The notes below the pieces were generated by a model that was given only the letters and a program-made list of their open reading frames with translations, was not told where the DNA came from and did no database searches. From Cinclus cinclus (Eukaryota; Chordata; Aves; Passeriformes; Cinclidae): 64,000 bases of DNA. Made by a program: the position numbers and the translations under genes. Shown here one piece after another: positions 11,601 to 26,600 of the stretch (within the stretch, counting starts at the first letter, position 1; the number at the start of each line of letters is the position of its first letter). The stretch spans positions 99,527,324 to 99,591,323 of the forward strand of contig NC_085046.1 of the NCBI RefSeq assembly GCF_963662255.1, in the 5' to 3' direction.

Positions 11601-14600
11601 TGCTGAGAGCAGGGAGATGCTCAGACCAAAATATAAGCCTGTTGCATTTCTTGTCCATATTAGAAGCTGACATTGATTTTATGACATAATCTAACAATTC
11701 TCTAAAACATCATACTATGTGAAATGTTGTAAAATAAAGTCAACGTGCCGTGGAGTTTGGAGATACTTCTTTGGGGTTGGGAAGGAGAGGAGTTTCATAG
11801 CACATGCTGATCTAAACTTAAATGTGCCTTAAGAATTTTTCCCATAGTCCTGTTTACAAGTGTAGGATGCTGTGCAGTAGTGACATGTATATTTCGGTAT
11901 GATTCTATTTCAGTGGTGAGCTAGACCATGACTGATAGGATGGCATTCACTGTGTACAGCCGGTAACAGGGTAGTAAGGAAAAGTCATTTTGCCTTTCCT
12001 TTGCCTTAGGCTACCTCTGAAATTTGAGACTGTAAGGCTAGTGACAGATTATTGCGATTTGAATAATTTAGCAGCTCAGATAGGCTAGATTTAGATTTGT
12101 GAAATGGAAAGGATTTGTTGGTAGGCAGGAAAGGTCATGCAGGGTCACTGGGATGGCTTGTGGCTGCATGTTTTATTTATGACTTTCTTTAATCCACTAA
12201 GTAGCATTTCTCCTTCCTCTGTTGTTAATAGATCTATATTTGGAGGACCAGAAACATATCTTGGATAAAGATAATTTTTAAGTTATACAGTGTTCTAGAA
12301 ACACAGTTGTTTTATAATGAAATCCTTTTCTTAACCAACTGCAAGAACAGTGTGGTGTAAAATACCAAACATTTTGTATCCCGGTTTTAACTGGATCTGT
12401 CATTTTCTGTTAAGCATGGGGTGAGCAGATTAATGAGCTTTGTGAAGTCTTAGTATTATTTGATTCATGGGAAGTATTGCCAGTGGGACAGGGTTTCACT
12501 GGAAATGGGTAATCAGAATTTGCTTATCTCAGACAGGGACGTTCTGGGAGAGTTTTTTTTTCTCAGTGCAGGAGCCAGAACGAGAATAATTTTTAAGGTT
12601 TCCACTTCCTTTTCAGGCTGCATATTTTGTTGAAATAGGGGAATTAGCACTTCAGAACATGAGCACTGCATTTTAGCTGCTGTGGGTGTGGCAACACATA
12701 AGATAAATCTTATCTGAAAGATAGGTTTATCATTCATATAAATCTAAGTACTTTGTAACTGGAAATTATATACATACGGGAAATACATTACAACTAACTC
12801 AGTGTCAAAAGTTGGCTTGCTTCACTTAATTCAGAAGCACAAGCCAGGGTTTGAATGAGGTTTCTAGGTCATTGTGTCCTTTAAGAACCTCATCCCTTGA
12901 AGGAAGGGAAATCAGTATATTCCAGTGGGTGTTTTTTTGTCCTGTGGACTGTCTGCCAGGGTACTTGCAAGATCTTCTCTGTTTTAGTTGGGGAGGAAGA
13001 GGGAGGCTGGCTGTGCATAGAATTAGTTATTAAAGGGATTTGAATAAAAACATTTTGCAGAACTTTGTCATGCTTACAAAGCAGAATTTATAAGAAGGGA
13101 AAAAATGAATCTGAGAATGTAAGGATTAAAGTAGGAAACCTCCTTAGAGGCCGCAGTTCTTTGCCCCTGGCAGCAGTACAGCAGCTGCCACTGGGTGATT
13201 AAACTGTTAACAGTGCTTGCTTGCGTCACCTTTCCGAGAACACTGGTACCGGTATGTGTGATTTACTATAACAAGATCTTAAGTTTTTCCTGTTGGCAAA
13301 TGACATGTAATATTTACAGAGGTCTTGGTTTCTTTCCAGTAGAAACATTTCAGATAAAGTGATACATGAAAGGAAAAACTAATGCTTTCCTATCCCGGCA
13401 AAATAATACAAAGAGATATATTTTGCTTTAAAATGCACATGTGTCTTAATTTTGCTGTGTCTTGGCTTTGATAATACATTTTTTTTCTTCACACGGGTAT
13501 CATAAATCTTTTAAGACTCCTGAAAGTTAAGATGGTGTTGCCTTACAGCCGGAATTCTAATGAAAACAGCTTAACCCAGTGTATTTCTCATGCTTTTATA
13601 TAAAAAAAAAAAAATCAGCATTTTTCTGTTCTCTGCAAGTTCGTATGTGACTGAATATAAAAGCTAGGAGCTAAGGGAGGTAGGGCAACAACCCTAAATT
13701 TGAGTGATTCAGCAGCAGCAAAACATTTCTACTTTACTGTTGACTTCTTTACTTGAATCCAACAAAACAAAATTACCTTTGGCTGTTGCCAGTTGCAGAT
13801 AGATGAGGGAGAATGTAAAGGCAGATCAAGACCGAGTAAATGTACTTTTCTTAGGTTTCCAAATACATTGAAAGTATTCATGTTAAATCATACAAGCAGT
13901 CTCTAGAACAAGAGTCTAATTCAGTAACTGTTTTTTAATTACCACTAGCTTTTTGTCTGCCTGTTTTGTCAGGTTTATGTTTATGGATTTCTGAGATAAG
14001 CCTTGTGCTGCACAGGCTGGCTGTCAGTTCATCCATTGTAGTTGTGCTGAATTTGATTCTTGGTAGTTCCTAATGTCACAGTTCATGGCTTTGTGTGTTT
14101 CCCAAAGTGTTTGTCTAAAGGAAATGAGCCTTTGGTGCAAGGATGGGTGGGCTGGCATTTTAACAGCAGTCTGGTCCCTGATTGAGTTTTGTGGGTTAGA
14201 CTAGGTGAATTCAGTTTTAAAAACTGGTATTGCACTGTAATTCATTCTGCTGTCAGTTTCCTTATGGTATCTCTTCCTGAAATCTGTTGAAGTTTCTTAA
14301 ATTAACTTTAGTTTTCTATTTTTTATTTACTCTTCTAAGTCTCCTAGGTGTTGAGGTTCAGGAGGTTTACAGTCAGGTGAATCTCATTTTCTGGCATGTA
14401 GTTGTGTGTAAATTTTAAACTGAAAGTACTGTTTATTTAATACAGTGACCAATAAATGGCTGAAGGATTACTTACTGTGAACAAGTCTGATTACCTAAAG
14501 GTGTCCTAGAGGTTCATAGATCAGATACTAAAAGGTTCTAGCAAAAACCATAATGACTTTTTATTACACAGTTTTTTAGTTTGACAATACGATAATCTTT

Positions 14601-17600
14601 CTTATATTAATGGTAGAATTTTAAACAGAGTCCTTTTCTTGCCTCTGCCATAAACAGGGGAATCTTTAGTCTTGCCTGTGCAATTTTGAGATAAAACCAT
14701 GTAGTTAGATTAGGCTTCATTTAATTGGATGATTTGTTGCTGAAAATTTTTGGTTTTGCATGTGCCTTTTTAGTTTTTTTATGTTGTATAATATTAGACA
14801 ATACCTTACATGGAAAATTAAATTGATCAAAGCCTGGCTTGAATTACTGCAAGTAGATTTTATTGGGTATTTTTTAGCTGTGTGAACTTAACTTTGATTC
14901 TACATCAACCTTTGAAGCTTCAGTTGACTAAAAATCTTGGAATTTTGAACTTGGGAAATAGTGCTCTGGTGAATAATGATCTGGTGTGATAGGGCAGTGG
15001 CTGGTTGGTCAACTCTGGTGTGAGTTGTGGTGCTGTTGCATTAAGGAAATGCAACACTTGAGAGATGACTATGAGGACTTTTAGGCCTGTGTGGGAGGGT
15101 AATTTTGTTTGGTTGAGTTTTTTTAATGAAAAATAGGTATTCCAGTTTTCTGAGCAGATTCTGTTAATAGCTGCCTGAAATTACTGTGATGGAGTGTTGA
15201 GGGGAGAATAGGACAGTTACCAAAGTGAGAAGTCAGTTTCAATGATATTTGTAGTTTACTGTTTGGGTCATACAGCAGAATTTAGTTCTAGTCACTTGTC
15301 ACACCTAAACTTGCCTGTTAGAGAGTATTCATCGAGATGGACACATCATTAATTTTTAGCTTTCTTTGAATTTTAGATGATCACAGTCGTGTAAAACTCC
15401 AGAACACTGAGAATGACTATATCAATGCCAGCCTAGTGGTCATAGAAGAAGCCCAGAGATATTATATTCTTACACAGGTAAGTAGTACAATTACTGGGTT
15501 ATTACAGGGGTTGAGACTCTAGGGAGGGGGATTTGTACAGTTGTAATTTGTATTTGGATTGTTTCCTGTCCTCATGAATTACAAGTATCTCATATTAACT
15601 GCCAATGTGATGTAGGTGCAAACAGATTATTTTACATTTTAAGAAAAGCTAATGGGGATATCGAAGTATAAGTAATTTACTGTATATGAAGCTTCTCAAA
15701 TATTTCTTGCTCTTTTCTTCAGTTCTTATGTAAATAGGTTACAACAATACTTCTACCCCTTAATTGATCTTCTACCTTCTGAGCATGCCTGCAGTAGCTT
15801 TTCTTCTAACAGCACAATAGTATTGATGCTTAAACCAAAATAACCCTTCCCTGAGTTCTTACTGTTTCTGTTACTTAGTTTTGTTTATTTTTTTTCCTTA
15901 TAAACCCCCCAGCCCTTTTAAGTCCTGGAATGATCTGTGCAGTGTGGCTGCTTTCTTGCCTGCCATTTCTATCATTCTACTAATAATTTGTTTGAACATA
16001 AGACAAAGACTTCTTCCTGTTTCCCACAGTGAGCTATTAACTGTGCTCAAACACTGCTTTGCCTATACATTCTCATGCCTATTTTTGTATTTTTTTACTA
16101 TGCAGGGTCCACTACCTAATACATGTTGTCATTTTTGGCTAATGGTATGGCAACAACAAACCAAAGCAGTTGTCATGCTGAATAGGATTGTTGAAAAGGA
16201 ATCGGTAAGTGACATTAGGCCCGAAGTTGTAAAATAAGCCACACAATTTTAATATGGTTGAGTAGCGTTTGATGATTACATTAGAAGAGCTAACAAACAT
16301 TCTCACTGGAGTGCAGTATAATGTGTATTTAATATAACAGTGAAGTGAGGGAGCTAAGACATGCAGTTCAGTTTGGTGAAAATAGTGTCTAACAAACGTA
16401 CATCCAGAAAGCTGAAAGTAGCATTCTGAGAAAGGATGTACAGATAGAACTGGTGTGGAGTAGAGGAAGTGTAAGATGTTTCTAAATAGAAGGTGGGAAA
16501 ACAAGTGTCTTTAGATTAATTCTTCTAAATGTAACAGAGTAGTGTGTTTGTTATATAGAGTTGTTAGCTTAACAATGAAGGCAGACTGCTGCCGAAGAAC
16601 TGTTGAATTGATCTATTTATTTTTGATTCTTTAAAACCAGTGGCATACGTGCAGAATGCATAAGTCTTCTCTTATGATGCAGTTTCTCTACTCCTGTGCC
16701 TAAATGCATTGCAGATTTTTCTTATAAATGTATGTCATTTGAGGTTCTTTGGGTTTTATTTCTGTGCAGCTTAGTGAAAAAAATTGGCTGGTCTGCTAAA
16801 AAGTTACTTATTTTCTTCTGCAAACATTTTTCTACAGAAGGTTTGAGTGCAGAGCAAGAGGAATACAAGAAAAAGAATAGTTTTGCATTGGTTTGTTAGT
16901 TCATTCTTTTATTCCACTCTAACCTTCCAGTATTCAACAAGCCTGGGTAGAACTGGGTGTAATAGATTTTCTGTAAATGCACAGGTGTGCAAGTCAGAAA
17001 CAAAGGGGGGAGATGCTGAAATAGCTGAACAGAGATCTCAGTTCCCTGTAGTGAGCTAGAGGGGGGAGAGGGAAGTCTTAAGATGTTTCTCAAAACATGT
17101 TAGCCATGTGATGAAAGAAAGCATAAATGCATAAAGCTGGAATGCATAACAGCCACTGAAACAGTTGTAATAACTTGGGTGTAAACATTGTGGACTTCAA
17201 GAGTTCCTCAGAATGGGAGCAGGTATTGAGTCTACTATATTGAACAGTGAGGTCACACAATCTGCACATGCAAAGCCCAAAATACTAGGATATTTAACAA
17301 GATTTTTCTTTCTTTTTTTTTTTTCCCTTCTTTTTCTTTCTCTTAAAAAAATCCATTAGGTGAAGTGTGCACAATACTGGCCAACAAAAGAAGAGGAAGT
17401 TATGACATTCAGTGAAACAGGTTTCCGTGTGAGACTAGTGTCTGAAGATGTCAAATCCTATTACACAGTGCATCTACTGCAATTAGAAAATATCAACGTA
17501 AGCTTTTCTCAGTCTGTACAGCTCCTATTCATGGGCTTAAGTATATCATGAGAACCACTTAGCATGATGTCATTTCAGGTTTGAGTGAGCTTTTACACTG

Positions 17601-20600
17601 GAAATTTTAATGCACTTTGCTTCTGAGAATGTTGAAGATGTTTGTGTGGAAATAGGCAAGTGATTTAGATCTCAGTCTATACATTAGGAGAGATAACATC
17701 TTTGGCATTTGTATACTTATATTTTCCATTTGTCAGTACCTTAACATGCTGAATTCTAAATGATGGTAGTGGTGATTCTAAGAGGAGCCGTAAGAATTAA
17801 CTTAAAGGGAGGAACATGAGTGGAAAATTCTGATTCCCTTTGAATGTCAGAAACCTGACTGAGTAATTACTGATTTTTTTTTTGTGGAACTTGAGTTTTC
17901 CATGTAATTTATTTAGTCCAGCTGTCTTAAGTTTTGTGGGGGAGGGGTGATTACCACCTGTAGATAGGTAACTTTATCTCCTCTTGCTTACCTGCCCTTT
18001 TGCTCCACAGGACCAACCATCCTTTTCTCTTAAAAAATTAAGCACTTTGACAATTTAAGCAAGTTAAGCTCAAAAAAATTGATCCTGGCCTGAGCTTGGG
18101 TTGGAATTTGCTGCTTCTGTTTCAGAGTGGAAGACAGGATTGAAGAACTTGTCTGTTTGTTCCAGCTATGTCTTGTAAGATATTCTCTCTCCCTATAAAT
18201 CTTGCCTTATATTAATTGAAAATGCTAGTATGGCAAGTTTTCAAGGTTGTCTTTGTCAGACAGTTTGGGAAAGGAAAGCTTGAAGATGCTCTGCATGTTG
18301 TTTTATACAACGGTTGATATATTTGTTCCCAAATATTTGAATTTATAGTAACTATTGATGGTATTCCGAGATAATGTTCATTAATTCGTAACCTCCCTGA
18401 TGAGATCAACATGATAAAACTTAGCATGTTGTTCCTTGATCTTCTCTATGTTCAAAGAGCTTTATGAAATACTGTCCTGCTGACCTGAAGAAACTTCTAT
18501 TTAGTAGTTTGTTTATTGACATAAAAGGCAAAAGAAAGATGAGTAATGCTGCCTAGCTAGTGCTTGAATAAGAACAACTCTTCCTTTTGGAAAGCTGAGG
18601 CAAGTTTTCCTAACTACCAAAAAGGCTTCTTTGTAGAATTGCTCAGTTGATGTTGGTGCTTACTTTTAAACTTCCTATTTTCAAAGGATGCAATTTTCTT
18701 TACTTGTGTATAGTTGAACATAACATCAACTGAAAAATGCAGAAATGCCTCAAGGGACAGTGCAATGTATACTGTAGTAGACTTTTGAGTTGGAGCTATT
18801 GAGCACTTAAATATCTGGGTTTGTTTTGGACCAGCAGTGCAGGCATGTCAGCACTGTATAGTTTCTTGTGTGATGGCAAACCCAGGACAGTAATACAAAT
18901 CAGTTTCACAAATACTCACCAATCTTTCTGTAATGATTTTTTTTTTAAAATCATCTCTGTAGCACTTTGGTAAGGTGCCATGGATATTAACTGCAAAGCA
19001 GAGCATACTTGGTTACTCAAGCAAAAAAAAGCTCTATGGTTTCTAGTCTAGCACCGTCAATGTTATATGCAGCCTTGTAAGAATTTGATAATTATACCTA
19101 AAACTTGCGGGAACTGAGTATTCACAGTAACTTGAAATGTGATCTTAACTGTGTTTATGGAAGTTATTCTGGAGGGGCCTTTGGTGGAGGCAGAGTATAA
19201 GACATTTAGCCACTCAGTGCCTGGAATATAGGATGACTCATGAACAAAATATACTCTGAATGCCAAGAATACTTAAATTTTAGTATTTCCTTGAAAACAA
19301 GAGTGAACCAAGGTTGTCTTTATAATGCAACTATTCTGAGCTCAATTAAGTTTGTCTTACTGCGGCAAATCTCTTTCAGACATTAACAAAATATGGGTAT
19401 ATGAGGAGTGAAGTGTTCATGTTGTTACCAATGAAACAACCTCTGAGTTTGGTTGGTTTTGTAGTTGCTTTTGTTAAACATTACTTAGAAATATAAGTGG
19501 GATTGGAGGCTGTTCTTTTTCAGGATTATATCAAGGCATTTGTTGGTTTGATTGATTTTTTTTTTAATATCTGTTCTAGGAAAAAAAAAAAATTGTTCTT
19601 GGAGCTAGCACAGTCCAGTAAAGCTTTGAAGAGAAAATGGTGTTTATTGGTATCTTTCCAAAAGTTTTGAAAAGATTCCCAGTGTTCTTTGTTCTGTTGG
19701 TGATTATTTTAGAATATCCTTTTTTTTTTTTTTTTTTTTTTTTTTGCCTGACCCAGACTGCATTTTTAGAATACAGGCATTTGAAGCTGCTTTTCCGTCA
19801 TAGTTCATTTTGTATCCTCCATGGGTTTGGTGGTGTCAGTTGTCAGCTCTTCAGAAAGTTAAGTGCTGCTTTCTACTATAATAGCTCAGGTACAGAAGTG
19901 TCCCTTAATAAAGACTTACTGTGAAGGCTTCCACCAACCAGTGCCTCTTGGAAAATAAGGGTAGAAGGAAGATACTGTTTTCATGTTAAAATTTTGTAAT
20001 CATTAATGTGTGAAACTGTTGAATGGATGTAATTTGAAACCAAGTGTCCCAGCTTATTGGAGAAGTGACAGTGAGATGTATGACAGCCTATTGTTAAATC
20101 TATAAAACAACCCTTTTGAAGTCATGTTGAAAGAGAATTTTCAGGTCTTGACATCTGACTTGGGAAAGACTCCACCTTGTGTTGAATATGTATTTTTAAA
20201 TTATTCTTTATTGTTGCTTTTAGCCTTTTTTTTTTCCCTTAATGTCACAACTTTATGTATTGGTCTGGAGAAAGAAACTTTATTTTCAGTAATTTCTGGT
20301 GTGGCAACACAGATATCCTGAGAAGGATACGGTGTGACACATAATGAATGCTAATAAGCAAAACTACACAGGTACTGAGGAATTCAGGCAAGCTATGTGA
20401 GGGAAAATGGGCATCAGATCTTCAGGGACACTAGGGATTGCTTGGGTGAGGAAATGGAGCAGTGGAACTTGAAATTGCAGAAGGAACCTTTCTGAATGTA
20501 TCTCAGACTGGGTTTCTGGAAGTCAGAATACAGCAGTAGGAGGAGAGGTTTGCAAAGAAATACTTGCTGGGGGAGAAAGGACTAGGAGAAAGGAGCTAAA

Positions 20601-23600
20601 TTTTATGTGACACTGATAGTGTGATACTTCAGAGTAAGGACCATTAATAAATTTCAAGTGGAATGTTAGAGTCCTCCACAAATAGCAAATATTTGGAAAA
20701 CCCTATTAGTAAAATGGGTTTTCAGCTTAGTACCAAGCTTCTGTGTGGCTGTGACTGTCAGATTAAGGTAATGCACGACTGCTTAGTGGCCCTCACTAGC
20801 TGATCCTGTGGATGAACCAGAATATTTGTGATATTATTTGGCCCCCTAATCCTCAGGGCCATTTTAATTTAAATTTTGGAAAACATTTTGGCCATCATGA
20901 ATGAAGAAATAGAGGAGGCGCTGGTAGAAGTCGATTTATGATTTTGAATTTCAGTTTGTAGAATATTGCCATTATAGCATGCCTTTTCATTTTTATATGA
21001 TCAAATTAGATGTTAATGAACTTAAATATAGGACCACTGTAGGGTTGTACGTGTGTTATGTCTGCATATATATGACCATTTCAGTTGTGCTTCCCTTATG
21101 GATTTTATAAGGAATGTGTGAAACTTGACAGACCAGCATTTTTTTGTCTTCCCCAGTTTTACTTGACCCCGAAGGTACTAATTTAACCTTTGGGCATTTT
21201 GGTGGTGTTTTGTTAATGTTCAAACTCTCAGGTGACTGAACAATCTGAAGTTGCTCTTGACATTTTTGCTCCTTTTTTTTTTTTTTTTTTTTTGAGTGAT
21301 TGGATGATCACTGTAAAAACGTTATGGCAAGGCTTTTTTTTACTGGAACCTAATGGGATATTCCTTTTATGCTCAAGTCCTTGTGTGGATCTCTGGAACT
21401 TTAAGCTTGTGCTTTGATCGTCCTTTGATTATACTGTTGGTTTTTCCAGCAGTCAGTGCAGAGCTGTGCAGTGTGGTGGCGTCTTTACAAGTTCATCAGG
21501 TTTAGCTATCTTGATTATTTATGGAAAGCTTATTGCAGTAGTTTGCAAGACTTCCACAGTTTGAGTAATTAAAAAAAATAGTTGTTGCAGTGTTGTCTCA
21601 TGATTATTTGATTATTCAAGATTTTTTTTTTTTTGGTAGCTAGTCTTAGGGAATAAATCTTGGAAAATAGTGTTGTGGTTACCATAGAACCAAGCTGGTT
21701 TTCAGTTACCATGCAAAAATACGTCCCTTGTGTACAACATATAAAATTTTATATTGTTGCCTGAGTCTTGCAGTCCAGGGGTTTTTATTTTAAAAGATTA
21801 GCTAGTTTCCTGGTAACACTTCAAATTAAATTAGTTGTCATTTAAATTTGAATTTTTGTCTATCAACAGTTGTGAATCAGAAAGCCAGACCTCTTCTCGT
21901 AACAGTCCCACGTCACTTCATGTAAGTGCTTTATGGCTCAGTGACTGGGAGTTGTTTAAGAAAGGGTGGTACAGATCCTCACAAAGGCAGTGTTTCAGCT
22001 GTATAGCTTGACTGCCAAGCACCACTTGAAAGAACCATTCTGTTTTAGAGAGCAATGTGGGAGGTTTGAAATACTCAAATGGGATTTGGCTGTAGGATTA
22101 GAGACTGTGAATTCAAAGATGAGCAGCTGGTTCCAGTGCCTCACAGTGCTACTCTTGTAGAGAGATGAAGAGACTAGGTATTTTTATAATAAGTTGAAGG
22201 GATGGAAAATCATGGGATGGATAAAGCCTTCATAGAGGAAAGGAAAGAAAAATGTAATTCTATGGATTAAAACAGAGTGACATGTGCAACAGCACTGTTT
22301 CATCTCTCTTTTAGAAATAACTATTTCAGATTAGTGTATAAATAGGGTGATATGTAGCCATACTTGGTTCTTTTTCTTTAGGAAGAAGATGCCAGTGCTT
22401 GTTACGGATGGGATTGGGGTAGAGAGCCCACACAAAAGAACCCCCCAACCAAACAAAAGCCCATGCAAACAAACCCCACAGGTCACCTTTTTTGAGGTGA
22501 CAAAAAAGGGCATTTTTGCCCTCTTGAGGTATAAGGGATGCTTTCATCTGGAAAGCTCTTTCAGAATCCTGAAGCATTAATTAAATTAAATTAAATTTAA
22601 ATATCAGTTACCACCTACAAAGACAGTCTAGATTCACAAGAAGCAACTTCAACCTTTACTTAGCATGTGCATTCAGCTCACCTCTCCAGTTTTCTTAATT
22701 TTGTTTCTAAAGTGATGAATTATTTTTCTTAGAAATAGAGGAAATTGCTTAAATGTTACTTCCAGATTTCTTATGAAAAAATGTGTCTCCTTCATGATTT
22801 TTAAACAAACAGGTCATTCAGTTTATTTGTGAGTTACTTTGCTAGTTGAAAAACTGGGTACAGAGGAGCAGTAGGAGAGAAAATGCAAACTCTTTAATGC
22901 TTTGCTCCAGACAAAGGGAAGTCCCAGTATATTTATACAATTTAGGACCTGATGCTCCTTTTTTCCCCCTATGAAATCTTAATGCAAACTCGTTTTTCCA
23001 ATATCATAGATCACACTTTGCTGTCCTTGTTGAACATCTAGCCAAAAGACAAAATACTTCCGGAAGATATCTGCATCTGAGAGTGACTGGAGTCATGTTA
23101 ATATCCACTATTTTCTGTGAAAGTATTGGCAGTCTTGCAGTATTGGGCATTGAAGGCAAAAGACAAGTTGGGAGACTATTTTTGTTACTGTGGAAACCAT
23201 GAAATGGATTCTTTTAGTTTCACAAAGGAATTTTGTGAGTTGTCTCTCATAAGAAGTAGAAACAGACTGAGCAGATGAAGAACAGTAGAATTTATTTTAA
23301 TTTTGTGGCTATATTTTACTGTTGCTGAAGAACAAAAATACTTGTTCTGGAATACATTGATTTTAAATCCTTTTGTGTTCAGACTTTGCCAAGGTTTATG
23401 TAGGTTTCAGTTTGTATGGAAAATTAAATAACTTAAATAATAAATTACAACTGAATTAAAAATTAAATAAATTATAAATCTAATTATTTCAATAAATAAA
23501 ATTATAAATAAATTGCAACCCCCTCCCCACTGAACATTTCTAAAATTCCTGAGCTAAAATCAGTGCTTATTTTGTCTCAGAATCACCATGGCAAGGAGTA

Positions 23601-26600
23601 GCATTTAACAGCAGCTCTGGAATGAGTTCCATAAAATATAATCCAAATTTCATATACATACTCTCTTGCTGTCATTTCAGTACTTGCAGTTAGCTGGTCG
23701 TGTTAGGAGAGGAATTCTTAACAGAGTGGTTTTAAAGCAGCTGTATGATTTTGGAATCCTCCTTTTTTGCTTAAAAAAGATAGAAGATGTCCATACAGCA
23801 GAAGTCTTGCTAGACATCCTGCTATATGGGTTTTATAGCCTTTTCCAGGAAGGAACGCTTCGTGCTCCTCTCAGTAATGTGGTTAGTATGAAGGAGATGT
23901 AATACCTCTTGGCATTAGAGCTTGCTCTAAGCAAGAATGCAGAGCGTGTACAATGCTGACATGGGTTTTTTCAGTCATGTCAATTCTAGCTGTCCAGTAA
24001 GTGCTGTCAGCCATTGAACTGCATTATTGGTAGACAAAGGAAGATATTTGGGAGTAAGTAGTAAAGCAAACCAAACATAATATTGGAAGTTTGAGAAGAA
24101 GAAAAAACAAAGCGTGTGGTAATAATTGCGAAGGAGAAAATTACTGACTCAGATAAAACTCTTCAGTGTGCACTGTTGGTTGTCATCCAGCTTGAAGCAA
24201 GTTGGGTTGTTTGTCTTAATGGGAAGTCTAAAATAGAAAATATTTGTTGATTGAGACTGGGGAAATGTGTGCTAACTGAGCCAAAGAGGAATGCTTTCTA
24301 GTTCTAGTGTTTGTTTTTACTTTCAGAGTGGTGAGTCCAGGATGATCTCTCATTTTCATTATACTACATGGCCAGACTTTGGAGTTCCTGAATCCCCAGC
24401 TTCATTCCTGAACTTCCTGTTTAAAGTCAGAGAATCTGGTTCACTGAGTCCTGAACACGGACCTGCAGTAGTTCACTGCAGTGCAGGAATAGGACGTTCT
24501 GGCACATTTTCATTAGTAGATACTTGTCTTGTTCTGGTAAGTGTTTGCATTTTCTCTGTCACCCCCTTCCCTTCTCCTGACATCCTGCCAACCTTCCCAA
24601 TATGGGCTTTTTGTTCAGAAGGCTTTAAAAACATTGAAGTTAATAACATTCCAGTGGAAACTTAAATTAAGACATCATGCTTTTTTTTTCTTCACATATT
24701 TTGATGTCAAAAACACAGCTCTTGAAATGCATTTACAAATCCCTCTTGAAGTACCCCAGGACAATTATATATTCTCAAAGCTTCCTGGAAAGTAAATTGT
24801 AAACATTATTTTCCTTTTACGTAAGATGTGCTTAGAAAAGGTTGAGGATTGGTTGTTGTTTTTCATATGAAAAAAGCTTGTGAATATATATTGAGTTTAT
24901 TGAATCTGCAAGTCCTTTTCTTCAGAACCCTTTTCTTAAGCATGCAGAAAAATTGTTATTGTTATCTGAATTAGGATGAGAACTCAGGCTTGTCCCTAAT
25001 TCTCCTGCAGTGTGTAATGGAGGGTGGTGCAGAATTTCCCCTGCTGTGCAGCCCTCTGGGTAGTAGGGCTTGGTAGCCAGTTCCAGTGCTGCATGGATGT
25101 ATAGATTTTTTTGCTTATTAGTGAACTGCATCATCTATAATTGCTCATGACACAAGTGAACTTTGAATGTTAAATAATATTTTAAATAAATCAGATTTTT
25201 TGTTGGACTTGAAAGTCCAGGCACAGAGTTTTCTTTTTGTGCTTGGTAATAGTGAAAAGGACAGCACAGGTTTAACTGAAATAGGATTTCAATTAAATTA
25301 CAAGAGATGCATTTTCTGGTTTGGCAGGATCCTCTCAACTTACTTTTTGTTGGGTTTTTTGCTTCAGTTTTTCTTTGGTTTTTTGCATTTCGAAAAACAC
25401 GGGTATATTTTGATGCAGATGTACTTCAAAAACACACTGTGAATGTAATGTGGGGACAAGCGTGTGCATTGCTTGGGTTTGGGGTTCTGCTTTAAATAAG
25501 GAAACTTCTGCCATAGTCAGTCTGAATTGCTGTTCTATTCAGAAGCAGTAGGAAATCTTACTTTGCAGCTCTGATTCTTACCATTCTCTTTCAGTGTTCA
25601 AATACAAGCCTGAATAAAACTGAGCATATCTATGTGTTTTAATTTGAAGATTTAGTATTAGGGTACTAATTTATTTGTTTAATACATGAGCCTTGATTTG
25701 TTCATAGTATAAGTTTTCATTAGATGGTTTGCATTTTTCTTTCAAAAACAAATTAGAAATAATTTGAGATGTTAATCTTCCATATAACCAATAGAAGCAT
25801 AATATGGAGGAATTCATTTTTAGATTGAGTTTTATGACTGATTTTTACTTGTTATTATTTTTTATATACCATTGACACTTTAAATGTAACTTGCTTTACA
25901 GATGGAGAAAAAAGACCCATTTTCTGTAGATATTAAGAAGGTATTACTGGATATGAGAAAATATCGAATGGGACTTATTCAGACTCCTGATCAACTAAGA
26001 TTTTCATATATGGCTGTAATAGAAGGAGCAAAATTTATAATGGGGGATTCAACTATACAGGTAAATGTTTAGCTCCATTATTTGAACAGCAGATTGCAGC
26101 AGTAGTGAAAAATAAATTCCAGATTATTTAAAACATGTAATTTTGTGGGATTTAAATAATTAGTTTTTTTCATTATTTTCCTAGGAAGTATCAAAGAGTA
26201 TCTGTTCAGTGCCTTCTATCAAACTAAACTTTTAACCCTATGTATATGTCCCCTCTTAGATAAAATATCAAAATAATTTGTCTGTCCAAATGTTTAAAAA
26301 AGGTTCAATTGATGTTTTCCATACTAAAAAGGAAAAGTAATGCCCAGTATCACTTTGAAGATAGCAGGGATCTTTTTAAGAATTTCCTGATCTTTGCTAT
26401 TTTCCTAGCAGATCAGTTGCCTGATGCTACATATAATATTTGTTGGTAAAGTTGCCTTGTTTCTTCATAGCCTTTAAAATTTGTGGTACGGTTAGTCTAA
26501 TCTAGCCAAATATAATGATTTGGGGTGCAGAGAGATTACCAAATCTCCCTGTTTTATCAGCGTCTCTTGCAGGCATAACAGCTTACAGCTTTGTTAAGTG

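Larger units (their letters stand above)
17498..24326 (+). other. PTPN2: PTPN2 intron 5 (6.8 kb)
   Basis: AT-rich, with homopolymer T runs of 26 (19720-19745) and 21 (21273-21293) and a very AT-rich patch near 23420-23515. No coding exon is recognised in it. The acceptor is TACTTTCAG. Confidence 0.85.
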